Part shown: positions 23,660 through 30,704 of the stretch, piece after piece
Numbering within the stretch: the stretch's first letter is position 1
How the letters are laid out: every line of letters starts with the position of its first letter
NCBI GenBank assembly: GCA_002425765.1
Contig: DIMW01000013.1
Span: 1-37,423, forward strand
DNA: 37,423 nucleotides
Reading direction: 5' to 3'
Origin: Spirochaetaceae bacterium UBA5556
GTDB taxonomy: Bacteria > Spirochaetota > Spirochaetia > Treponematales > Rectinemataceae
Notes under the pieces: generated by a model
Databases searched by the model: none
The model's input: only the letters and a program-made list of their open reading frames with translations
Told to the model about the DNA's origin: nothing
Position numbers and translations under genes: made by a program

Positions 23660-24516
23660 CGTATCATCGTCCCCATACCGGTATCGGTAAATAATTCCAC
23701 CAAAAGAGAATGCGGAGAACGCCCATCGACGATGTGCGCCGCGCTCACGCCCTGGGAGAGTGCCTGCAGGCATCCTTCGACCTTGGGAATCATGCCCGCC
23801 TTTATGACGCCCTTCTTCATGAGCGTCTTGGCCATCTGCACATCCATCTCGCGGATCAGCGTCCCGAGGTCCGTCTTGTCCTCCATGACGCCGGGGACAT
23901 CCGTCAGCAGAATGAGCTTTTCGGCCTTGAGGGCGATCGCGAGAGCGCCCGCCGCGGTATCCGCGTTCACGTTGTAAAATCCACCCTCCTCGTCGCCGCG
24001 GAGCGCGATGCTCGCGACCACGGGGAGAATGCCGTTGTCCAGAAGCGTGCGGATCATCTCGGTGTTCACTGTCTGGATGTCGCCGACGAGGCCCAGGTCC
24101 TGACCGTTCTTGCGCAGGCGCCTGGCCATGAAGAGCCCGCCGTCGCTGCCGCAGAGCCCGACGGCCTTTCCGCCCGTCCTCGAAAACAGCTCGACGAGGT
24201 CCTTGTTCACCTTGCCGGCGAGCACCATCTGCACGATTTCCATCGTCTCGTCGTCGGTGTAGCGCAGCCCCTCGACGAAAACCGCTTCCTTGTTGAGCTT
24301 CTTGAGCATGCGGTCTATCTCCGGCCCGCCGCCGTGCACCAGTACGGGCTTCATCCCCACCTGCTGCATGAGAATGAGATCCTGAATGACGGTCTGGCGC
24401 ACACCCTCGTTGATCATGGCCGCGCCGCCGTATTTGATGACGATAACCTTGCCGCTGAATCTGCGCAGGTACGGCAATGCCTCTATCAGTACGTCCGCAT
24501 TGAAATGTTCATCCAT
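23656..24516 (-). CDS. argB: Acetylglutamate kinase
   Basis: This 286-residue amino-acid kinase phosphorylates N-acetylglutamate. Visible signatures are VIKYGGAAM near residue 25, LVHGGGPEIDRML, GLCGSDGG and LTDVPGVM. The chain has an N-terminal helix before the first strand (DEHFNADVLIEALPYLRRF), which in hexameric, arginine-inhibited kinases forms the inter-dimer contact, so feedback inhibition by arginine is likely (inference from family structure). The ATG at 24516 has AGAGG upstream and starts 11 bases after argJ. Its stop overlaps argD. Confidence 0.96.
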   Translation of the reverse strand: MDEHFNADVLIEALPYLRRFSGKVIVIKYGGAAMINEGVRQTVIQDLILMQQVGMKPVLVHGGGPEIDRMLKKLNKEAVFVEGLRYTDDETMEIVQMVLAGKVNKDLVELFSRTGGKAVGLCGSDGGLFMARRLRKNGQDLGLVGDIQTVNTEMIRTLLDNGILPVVASIALRGDEEGGFYNVNADTAAGALAIALKAEKLILLTDVPGVMEDKTDLGTLIREMDVQMAKTLMKKGVIKAGMIPKVEGCLQALSQGVSAAHIVDGRSPHSLLVELFTDTGMGTMIR

Positions 24517-24527
24517 AATAATGCCTC

Positions 24528-25745
24528 TTATGTCCGATAATCGCCATTGATTCGCACATACTCGTAGGAGAGGTCGCAGCCCCAGGCGGTGACCTCCGCG
24601 TCGCCCGCGTGCAGGTCCACGATGATCTCCACTTCCTGATTGTTGAGAATCTTCTTCGCCTTCTCCTCGTTGAACGGAAGCGGGGCGCCCGCCTTGCACA
24701 CTTCAATGTAGCCCCGGGGGCTCTCGAAGGAAACGTCGACCTTGTCCGGGTCGAAATCGTCCCTCGTATAGCCCATGGCGCAGAGAATCCGGCCCCAGTT
24801 CGCGTCGGCCCCGAACATCGCCGCCTTGACGAGACTCGAAGTGATGATGCCCTTGGCCAGGGCTTCAGCCTGATCCTCGGAGACCGAGCCGCTCACCGTG
24901 CACTCGATGAGCCTGGTCGCGCCTTCGCCGTCGCGCGCGATCATCTTGGCGATCTCGACGCAGACAAACTCGAGCGCGTCGCGGAATTCGCCGTAATTGA
25001 TATCTTCAGTCTCGATGAGGGGGTTGCCCGCCATCCCATTGGCCATCACGGAGACCATATCGTTCGTGGAGGTGTCCCCATCGACGCTGACGCGGTTGAA
25101 GCTCTTGCGCACCACATCCCTGAGCGCCTTGTCGAGCATCGGCGTGGTGATCGCGCAGTCGGTCGTGATGAAGCCGAGCATGGTCGCCATGTTGGGGTGG
25201 ATCATGCCCGAGCCCTTCGCGATGGCGCCGATGGTCACCGGCACGCCGCCTATCTCTTCCACCACCGATATTTCCTTTTTCATCGTGTCGGTGGTCATGA
25301 TGGCTTCGCGGGCGTCGATCGAGCCGCCCTTGGAAAGCGCCTGCACCAGCTCGGGCATGCCCGCCTCGATGACGGAGACATCGAGCTGTTGGCCAATGAC
25401 GCCCGTGGAGGCCACGATCACATCCTCGGCCTTGACCGGCATGTGCTGCGCGACAAGCTCGGTCATGCGGCGCGCGGCTCTTTCGCCTTCTTCGCCCGTA
25501 CAGGTGTTCGCGTTGCCCGAATTGACGATGATCGCCTGGGCACGGCCATCCGCGAGGTGCTCCTGCGTGACGATGATGGGCTGGCCTTTGACGCGGTTGG
25601 TCGTGTAAACCGCGGCCGCGGCGCAGGGCACTTCGGACCATATCAGGGCCAAGTCCTTTTTCTCTCTATTTTTGCGAATACCGACATGAATGCCGGAAGC
25701 CAAAAATCCTTTTGCGGCGGTGATGCCGCCCCTGGTCTGTTTCAT
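24528..25745 (-). CDS. argJ: Glutamate N-acetyltransferase / N-acetylglutamate synthase
   Basis: This 405-residue enzyme recycles the acetyl group from N-acetylornithine to glutamate and may also use acetyl-CoA. It is made as a precursor that cleaves itself before a threonine: the KGSGMIHPNMATMLGF motif places the nucleophile at Thr188. The N-terminal VNSGNANTCTG stretch (oxyanion and substrate loop) is also intact. The ATG at 25745 has GGGAGG upstream and lies 17 bases after argC. The longer upstream frame overlaps argC. Having ArgJ means the pathway is the cyclic type and no ArgE is needed. Confidence 0.96.
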   Translation of the reverse strand: MKQTRGGITAAKGFLASGIHVGIRKNREKKDLALIWSEVPCAAAAVYTTNRVKGQPIIVTQEHLADGRAQAIIVNSGNANTCTGEEGERAARRMTELVAQHMPVKAEDVIVASTGVIGQQLDVSVIEAGMPELVQALSKGGSIDAREAIMTTDTMKKEISVVEEIGGVPVTIGAIAKGSGMIHPNMATMLGFITTDCAITTPMLDKALRDVVRKSFNRVSVDGDTSTNDMVSVMANGMAGNPLIETEDINYGEFRDALEFVCVEIAKMIARDGEGATRLIECTVSGSVSEDQAEALAKGIITSSLVKAAMFGADANWGRILCAMGYTRDDFDPDKVDVSFESPRGYIEVCKAGAPLPFNEEKAKKILNNQEVEIIVDLHAGDAEVTAWGCDLSYEYVRINGDYRT

Positions 25746-25762
25746 CACACCCTCCCTTGCTC

Positions 25763-26812
25763 CTAGAATGCAGGTGGAATGAACCTGAGCCCCTCTGTTT
25801 CCTCGAAGCCCAGGAGAATATTCATATTCTGCACGGCCTGACCGGCCGCGCCTTTCACCATATTGTCTATCGTCGAGATGACGACGGCCCGCTCGCCGTC
25901 CGCCGACAGGTGCACCGAAATGTCGCAGTAGTTCGAAAATTTGACGAAGCGACTCGAAGCCGCGCTTCCCAGCGGCAGGACGCGCACGAAGGGCTCGCCC
26001 GCGTAGCGCTTTGTATAGAGCGAATGCAGGTCCGCCGCCGACATGGAGCGCGCGAGCCTGAAGCAAATCGTGCTGACGATGCCGCGGTTCATGGGCGCCA
26101 GCACCGGGGTGAACACGCTCCGCACGGGCGAGCCCGCCATTTCCGAGAGCAATAGGTCGATCTCGGGCTGATGCCGGTGCGAACCGACCTTATACGGCGA
26201 AGCGGCGTCCGCCGCCTCGGGGTAGTGCGTCGCCTGGCTCGGCTCCCTGCCCGCGCCCGTAACTCCGGACATCGCGGTAACTACAATATTCGAAAGCTCG
26301 GCGACGCCTTCCTGGAGCGCCGGCAAAAGCCCGAGCTCGGCGCAGGTCGGATAGCAGCCGGGGTTCGCGATGAGCGCCGCGGATTTAATTGCCTCGCGGT
26401 GCAGCTCGGGAAGCCCATACACCGCCTTGGCATGCAGTTCGGGATATTTGTAGGCGGTGCCATACCACTCTTTGAAGGTCTCCTCCTGTGCACCGAACCT
26501 GAAATCCGCGGAGATATCGATGAATGGCTTAGAGACCGACACACACTGATGGCCCGCCTCTTCGGCATGGCCGTGGGGCAGGCACGAGAAGACGACATCG
26601 GCCGCCGCGATGACATCGGACGGCTTTTCAAGCACGGGGAGCGGCTGGCCGTTCTGACGGTTCACCATCGAAGGATAGACATCCTCGAGCGATTTCCCCT
26701 CAAAACTCACGGAAGAGGCACTCAGTCCGCCCACTCGGGGATGCCGGAGCAGAATTCTGGTCAATTCGAGCCCCGCATAGCCGGTGGCCCCCAAAACACC
26801 CACATGAATCAT
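25763..26812 (-). CDS. argC: N-acetyl-gamma-glutamyl-phosphate reductase
   Basis: This 349-residue NADPH-dependent reductase catalyses the third step of arginine synthesis. The N-terminal Rossmann motif is GVLGATGYAGLELTR, and the catalytic cysteine is C153 in IANPGCYPT. A His in the C-terminal domain (GSHRHQPEI) completes the family pattern. Two in-frame ATGs exist (26818 and 26812). I choose 26812, since AAAGGAG lies seven bases before it but directly abuts the other. It is the first structural gene of argCJBD. Its ribosome site can be masked by a sequence at the stop codon of the upstream arginine-rich leader frame. Confidence 0.95.
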   Translation of the reverse strand: MIHVGVLGATGYAGLELTRILLRHPRVGGLSASSVSFEGKSLEDVYPSMVNRQNGQPLPVLEKPSDVIAAADVVFSCLPHGHAEEAGHQCVSVSKPFIDISADFRFGAQEETFKEWYGTAYKYPELHAKAVYGLPELHREAIKSAALIANPGCYPTCAELGLLPALQEGVAELSNIVVTAMSGVTGAGREPSQATHYPEAADAASPYKVGSHRHQPEIDLLLSEMAGSPVRSVFTPVLAPMNRGIVSTICFRLARSMSAADLHSLYTKRYAGEPFVRVLPLGSAASSRFVKFSNYCDISVHLSADGERAVVISTIDNMVKGAAGQAVQNMNILLGFEETEGLRFIPPAF

Positions 26813-26816
26813 GGGC

Positions 26817-26882
26817 ATCTCCTTTCAATTACAAGTGTAATGAGTAGAACAGCACAATGCACGCGCGTGGCGTAGAGGAAAT
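26817..26882 (-). promoter_or_regulatory. argC ribosome-site sequestering stem (translational attenuator candidate)
   Basis: On the minus strand ATTTCCT (26882-26876) starts at the last base of the leader-frame stop codon. It can pair with AGGAGAT (26823-26817), the argC Shine-Dalgarno, over seven bases with one G-U. A small inverted repeat ATTAC-N4-GTAAT (26828-26841) lies inside the loop next to the Shine-Dalgarno, and a CACGCGCGTG palindrome lies near the other end. A ribosome stalled on the terminal Arg codons would cover the anti-Shine-Dalgarno strand. No U-tract terminator is visible, so the predicted control is of translation. Confidence 0.5.
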
Positions 26883-26992
26883 CAACGACGGCGGCAGAAG
26901 AGGCGGACACGGCGGGAATGGAAAGACCGGAGCGTTCTTCGCAGGGTTCCTAAGGATGATGAGGAAATTGTGGTGAGAAGTGAGCATTCCAT
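26882..26992 (-). CDS. Arginine-rich leader peptide of argCJBD
   Basis: A 36-codon frame starts with ATG at 26992, preceded by GGGAGGGG three bases upstream. The C-terminal 20 residues are LRRTLRSFHSRRVRLFCRRR: nine arginines, read by CGA, AGA, CGG, CGC and CGT codons, ending CGC CGT CGT TGA. The N-terminal half is Ser/Thr-rich (MECSLLTTISSSSLGT). It sits between a good promoter and argC, 64 bases before the argC ATG. This is the layout of amino-acid biosynthetic leader peptides (as in trp, his, leu), here for arginine. The role is inferred. Arginine enrichment could partly reflect high GC, but mixed Arg codons clustered at the very end argue against chance. Confidence 0.65.
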   Translation of the reverse strand: MECSLLTTISSSSLGTLRRTLRSFHSRRVRLFCRRR

Positions 26993-27020
26993 ATGCCCCT
27001 CCCAAAAGAAAAGTGCCTCA

Positions 27021-27049
27021 ATAAAAATACAAATCAACATTTTTGTCAA
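27021..27049 (-). promoter_or_regulatory. Promoter of the arg leader and argCJBD
   Basis: On the minus strand TTGACA (27049-27044), a 17-base spacer and TTTTAT (27026-27021) precede the leader frame by about 20 bases. The leader mRNA before argC would be about 200 bases long. Confidence 0.6.
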
Positions 27050-27056
27050 GGTTACA

Positions 27057-27074
27057 AATGCATAATTATGAATT
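27057..27074. promoter_or_regulatory. ARG-box-like palindrome
   Basis: AATGCATAATTATGAATT matches 13 of the 16 defined positions of the Escherichia coli ARG-box consensus (W-N-TGAAT-W4-ATTCA-N-W). It contains the perfect palindrome CATAATTATG (27061-27070) and abuts the -35 of the arg promoter. ArgR binding is speculative. No argR gene is in the window. Confidence 0.35.
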
Positions 27075-27078
27075 TTTA

Positions 27079-27138
27079 TCTCGGCGCGGCCGGCCGGGCG
27101 GCCGAGACCGGCGCACACTGGCCTTTCATAAAAAAGGC
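27079..27138. repeat. Two hairpins between the arg and hppA promoters
   Basis: TCTCGGC/GCCGAGA (27079-27085 with 27101-27107) encloses a GC-rich 15-base loop that can itself fold. GCCTTT/AAAGGC (27121-27126 with 27133-27138) follows. Both lie between divergent promoters and outside both predicted transcripts. No gene is visible in this part of the 250-base gap from 26993 to 27242. Confidence 0.45.
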
Positions 27139-27160
27139 GCTATTCATATCCTTTTTCATA

Positions 27161-27190
27161 TTGCCAGATTTGGAAACTCCCCCTTATAAT
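27161..27190 (+). promoter_or_regulatory. hppA promoter and ribosome-site hairpin
   Basis: TTGCCA (27161-27166), an 18-base spacer and TATAAT (27185-27190) form one of the strongest promoters in the window. In the leader, CCTTTT (27218-27223) can pair with AAAAGG (27228-27233), which includes the first half of the AAGGAGG ribosome site (27230-27236). Confidence 0.75.
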
Positions 27191-27242
27191 GGCCTGATCA
27201 AAACACATATCATTAAGCCTTTTCTAAAAAAGGAGGTCGCCA

Positions 27243-29318
27243 ATGCTATCGAGCGGGGTGATCGTCGCTGTCTCAACCGCCCTGGTGGCGCTTGTGTACT
27301 CCTTGATTACGAGCAGGGCCATAAAAAAAATGCCACTGTACAATCCCACGGTAACGCGCATCTCTGGATATATCGAGGAGGGGGCCCATGCGTTTCTCAC
27401 AAGAGAATACCGGACAGTAAGCATCATTCTTCCTGTCGTTGCGCTTCTTCTTTTTGCCCTGAATGGCGGTATTCTGAAATTGCAGAGTATCTCCTTCCTG
27501 ATCGGCGCGGCGCTCTCGGCGTCCGCCGGATGGTTCGGGATGAGTATCGCCGTCAAAGCCAACGCCCGGACAGCAGAAGCGGCTCAGAAGGGTATCCTGT
27601 CCGCGCTCAGAGTCGCGTTTTCAAGCGGCTCCGTGATGGGCATGACGGTCGTCGGACTCGTGCTGCTGGGCATCGGGGGCATCCTTGGATTGCTCCTCCT
27701 TATTCCGAACGCCGACAGGATGCTTGCGGAGACCGTATTGCCGATAGTGTCCGGATTTTCACTCGGCGCTTCGATGATGGCGCTCTTCGCGCGGGTCGGC
27801 GGTGGCATCTATACGAAGGCCGCCGACGTCGGCGCCGACCTTGTGGGAAAAGTCGAAGTCGGCATACCGGAGGATGACCACAGAAACCCCGCGGTCATCG
27901 CCGACAATGTGGGCGATAACGTGGGAGACGTGGCGGGCATGGGCGCCGACCTCTTCGAGTCCTACGCGGGATCGATCATCGGCTGCATGGTACTTGGTAT
28001 CAGCGTGTTCGCGAGCCCACAGATGCAGTTGCGCCTGACAATACTGCCGCTCATCGCCGCGGGGACGGGAGTGATCGCGTCGCTTCTCGGCACGCTCTTC
28101 GTGCATCTCAGCCGCGCCGAGCGCCCCCAAAGCGCACTCAACGCCGGCTCCATCGGCGCCGCGGTCATCGCGATCATTCTGCTGCTGCCGGTCATCCGGC
28201 TCACCGTGGGCAACGGTCGTTTCCTGAATGGCACCTACGACGCCGGTTGGCTCGGCATCTACCTCGCCTGCGTCACAGGGCTCGTCGCGGGCACCGCGAT
28301 CGGCCTCATCACCGAGTATTATACCGGTTCCGACACGCCTCCGGTCCGAAAAATCGCGAAATCCTGCACTACCGGAGCCGCGACGACGATCATCTCAGGA
28401 TTAGGCGTCGGCATGAGTTCGACCGTGTTCCCGATCCTGGTCATCGGGCTCGCCATAGGCCTCGCAAACCGTCTCGCCGGGCTCTACGGCATCGGCATCG
28501 CGGGCCTCGGCATGCTGCTGACACTCGGCATTCAGCTCTCCGTCGATGCCTACGGTCCAATTGCCGACAACGCCGGCGGACTCGCCGAAATGTCCGAAAT
28601 GGAACCGGAAGTCAGAAAAGTCACCGACTCGCTCGATGCCGTCGGCAACACCACCGCGGCCATCGGAAAGGGCTTCGCCATCGGCTCGGCACTTCTTACG
28701 TCGCTCACTCTCATCGTCGCTTTCATGAGCGCCGCGGGCATCTCGGTTCAGACGATGAATCTGGCGAACCCCGGCATCCTTATCGGCCTGTTCATCGGCG
28801 GAATGATTCCATTCTTCTTCAGCTCACTTTCGATGGACGCCATCTACCGGGCCGCATTCTCGATGATTGAAGAGGTGCGAAGACAATTCCGCTCCAAACC
28901 GGGCATTCTCGAAGGCACCGAGGAGCCGGACTATCGAAGCTGCGTCGACATCTCGACACAGACAGCACTGAAAAGCATGGTTCTTCCGGGTGTATCCGCG
29001 ATTGCCGCGCCTATACTGGCCGGGCTCATCGGCGGCCCCGCGGTGCTCACCGGCCTCCTTGTCGGCGCCACAGTGTCCGGAGGCCTCCTCGCCATTTTCA
29101 TGTCGAACGCGGGAGGCGCCTGGGACAACGCAAAGAAGCTCATCGAGTCGCGCAGCGAAGAGGGCAAGGGTTCTGGCGCTCACCGGGCGGCGGTTGTCGG
29201 CGACACAGTCGGCGATCCGTTCAAAGACACCGCCGGTCCCTCGCTCAACATCCTCATCAAATTGATGGCGATCATCTCTCTTGTGCTCGCGCCCTTGTTC
29301 AGGACGGTGTGGGGCTAG
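27243..29318 (+). CDS. hppA: Membrane-bound pyrophosphatase (ion-translocating)
   Basis: This 691-residue polytopic enzyme (about 16 membrane helices) couples hydrolysis of cytoplasmic pyrophosphate to export of H+ or Na+. Core motifs are present: GGGIYTKAADVGADLVGKVE, EDDHRNPAVIADNVGDNVGD (about 210-229) and GDTVGDPFKDTAGPSLNILIK near the end. In GNTTAAIGKG, Ala472 takes the place of the Lys that marks K+-independent enzymes, so this is a K+-dependent pump. H+ versus Na+ specificity I cannot tell. His213 replaces the more usual Pro in EDDPRNP. AAGGAGG precedes the ATG. Such pumps salvage energy from pyrophosphate made by synthetases and biosynthesis. Confidence 0.96.
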   Translation: MLSSGVIVAVSTALVALVYSLITSRAIKKMPLYNPTVTRISGYIEEGAHAFLTREYRTVSIILPVVALLLFALNGGILKLQSISFLIGAALSASAGWFGMSIAVKANARTAEAAQKGILSALRVAFSSGSVMGMTVVGLVLLGIGGILGLLLLIPNADRMLAETVLPIVSGFSLGASMMALFARVGGGIYTKAADVGADLVGKVEVGIPEDDHRNPAVIADNVGDNVGDVAGMGADLFESYAGSIIGCMVLGISVFASPQMQLRLTILPLIAAGTGVIASLLGTLFVHLSRAERPQSALNAGSIGAAVIAIILLLPVIRLTVGNGRFLNGTYDAGWLGIYLACVTGLVAGTAIGLITEYYTGSDTPPVRKIAKSCTTGAATTIISGLGVGMSSTVFPILVIGLAIGLANRLAGLYGIGIAGLGMLLTLGIQLSVDAYGPIADNAGGLAEMSEMEPEVRKVTDSLDAVGNTTAAIGKGFAIGSALLTSLTLIVAFMSAAGISVQTMNLANPGILIGLFIGGMIPFFFSSLSMDAIYRAAFSMIEEVRRQFRSKPGILEGTEEPDYRSCVDISTQTALKSMVLPGVSAIAAPILAGLIGGPAVLTGLLVGATVSGGLLAIFMSNAGGAWDNAKKLIESRSEEGKGSGAHRAAVVGDTVGDPFKDTAGPSLNILIKLMAIISLVLAPLFRTVWG

Positions 29319-29366
29319 TTCAGCTTCCCTTTTTGCCGGATTTTTCAATACTTTACTTAATAGGTA

Positions 29367-29395
29367 TTGAAGATTTTCTTTCAAAAATGTATACA
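29367..29395 (+). promoter_or_regulatory. Promoter of the unassigned gene at 29442
   Basis: TTGAAG (29367-29372), a 17-base spacer and TATACA (29390-29395) lie in an AT-rich stretch after hppA. AAGGAGG at 29429-29435 is the ribosome site. Confidence 0.7.
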
Positions 29396-29441
29396 TTACT
29401 ACAAGATAATTGGGCTCTAATGAGCTTAAGGAGGTTTGCCT

Positions 29442-30230
29442 ATGGCGAACGAAAAACACCTCTACATGATTATTCACCCCAATCACTCCCTCATCGCTTC
29501 ACAGCTCGAGCCTGAGCATTTCATAAAGCATTATGTACAAGGTTCCACCCGATATTTTGAAGGCAGACTGATCTTCGCCGAAATTGATCCGGAATTCAGA
29601 GACCCCTTCTTCGACATCGACGCCGCCTATGCCGAACTCAAACCCCACGAAGACGGCAGGCCCAAGGCCACCAAATTCATCAAGAGCTACCGGGTAATGG
29701 AACACATGGATTACAGCGCGTTCGGTAAACTCTATATCAGCAACTCTCTCGGCGATTACGTCGAACTCGAGTCAAAACCTTATGAACCTTCCATCGACAC
29801 CGACGAGTTCCGCATTATGCTCGAAGTGAGTCCCCTGCGCTTCATCGTGCTCACCAAGCTCAACTGCCACGATTTCGGACAGTTCATCACCGACCCGCGC
29901 AATTCAAAGGGTGCCCCGAAGATGGCATTCACGCTCCTCGAGTTCGATACCCAGGAATTCCTGAAAGAATACGAGGAGAACCCGCTCATCCGCTGCTACG
30001 TGCCAGGCATACACCCCGCGCGGCTTGTCTCGGCCATCGAAGAGGTCCGCACCACTCCAGGGAAAGTGGTGAAGGGCATTTCGCTCGACTGCCCCATCGA
30101 TCGCATCTCGTATAAATATCTCAAGGAAGGCTTCATATTCGCGGAAAACGGAAAACCATGCAAGTTCTATCCTTATCTCGATCTGGATACACTCGAACGC
30201 AAATTCTATAAATTCTGGAAGAGTATGTAA
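29442..30230 (+). CDS. Conserved hypothetical protein
   Basis: This 262-residue soluble protein has no signal peptide, membrane helix or recognisable catalytic motif. It has mixed alpha/beta composition with many aromatic and acidic residues (for example RDPFFDIDAAYAELKPHEDG), a mid-chain segment SPLRFIVLTKLNCHDFGQFI and an aromatic-rich C-terminus (LERKFYKFWKSM). The ATG at 29442 has AAGGAGG seven bases upstream. A TTG six bases earlier is less likely. A near-consensus promoter suggests high expression and a role of its own, separate from hppA. I do not recognise the family. Confidence 0.75.
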   Translation: MANEKHLYMIIHPNHSLIASQLEPEHFIKHYVQGSTRYFEGRLIFAEIDPEFRDPFFDIDAAYAELKPHEDGRPKATKFIKSYRVMEHMDYSAFGKLYISNSLGDYVELESKPYEPSIDTDEFRIMLEVSPLRFIVLTKLNCHDFGQFITDPRNSKGAPKMAFTLLEFDTQEFLKEYEENPLIRCYVPGIHPARLVSAIEEVRTTPGKVVKGISLDCPIDRISYKYLKEGFIFAENGKPCKFYPYLDLDTLERKFYKFWKSM

Positions 30231-30297
30231 GAGGAATAAGTCGGGCGCCCGGCTCTACGGGGCACCGCAGACGCTTCTCAAAATGCAGCTGTCGCGC

Positions 30298-30702
30298 TCA
30301 TTTCTGCGCGGCAGCTCGTTTTTTCTTCTCGATCCGCTCGGAGAACTTCACCATGCTGATGATCGCGCGCACATGCTCCGCCTCGCCGACCTTTTCAACC
30401 TCGTCCCAGGCCTCAACCTTGAAAGTGAGCATGCGTCCTTCGACTTTCACCAATTCCGATCGTATTCGCACTTTCATGCCCTTCGGCGTCGGGGCTAGGT
30501 GTTTGACCGCCATAGAGGCGCCGACCGTCGCGCCGTCCGGACCCAGCAAATGATCGACCACCTGTCGGGAAGTCTCCTCCATGTGCAGCACCATCGTCGG
30601 CGTCGCGTAGACGGGGACACCGCCAGAACCTAAATGCGAGGCCACATGTCTGTCCTCAACAACAATTTCCTTTTCGGCGACAAGTCCGATTTTAAGTTCC
30701 AT
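30298..30702 (-). CDS. Hotdog-fold thioesterase, fluoroacetyl-CoA thioesterase (FlK)-like
   Basis: This 134-residue hotdog-fold protein should hydrolyse acyl-CoA or a similar thioester. Its T34, E42 and H68 (VYATPTMVLHMEETS … GASMAVKHLAPTP) have the same spacing (8 and 26) as the catalytic Thr42-Glu50-His76 of FlK from Streptomyces cattleya. True fluoroacetyl-CoA specificity is not implied, since most relatives act on unknown acyl groups. AAAGGAG lies seven bases before the ATG. The gene follows the hydrolase gene after two bases, so they are one operon, perhaps acting on the same acyl compound. Confidence 0.83.
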   Translation of the reverse strand: MELKIGLVAEKEIVVEDRHVASHLGSGGVPVYATPTMVLHMEETSRQVVDHLLGPDGATVGASMAVKHLAPTPKGMKVRIRSELVKVEGRMLTFKVEAWDEVEKVGEAEHVRAIISMVKFSERIEKKKRAAAQK

Positions 30703-30704
30703 GC

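Noticed and set aside
24609..25766. A 385-codon open frame opposite argJ
   Set aside because: It is antisense to argJ, whose motifs are intact, and its His/Asp/Arg-rich composition mirrors the argJ codons.
26828..26841. ATTACAAGTGTAAT as a repressor operator before argC
   Set aside because: It lies far downstream of the only good promoter, inside the leader RNA. It is more likely an RNA hairpin next to the argC ribosome site.
27079..27107. GC-rich hairpin as a riboswitch for hppA
   Set aside because: It lies upstream of the hppA promoter and so would not be in its mRNA, and it matches no riboswitch consensus that I know.
26993..27877. A 294-codon open frame running through the arg/hppA gap into hppA
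   Set aside because: It is out of frame with hppA, which has a strong ribosome site and complete motifs, and no ribosome site is seen for this frame.
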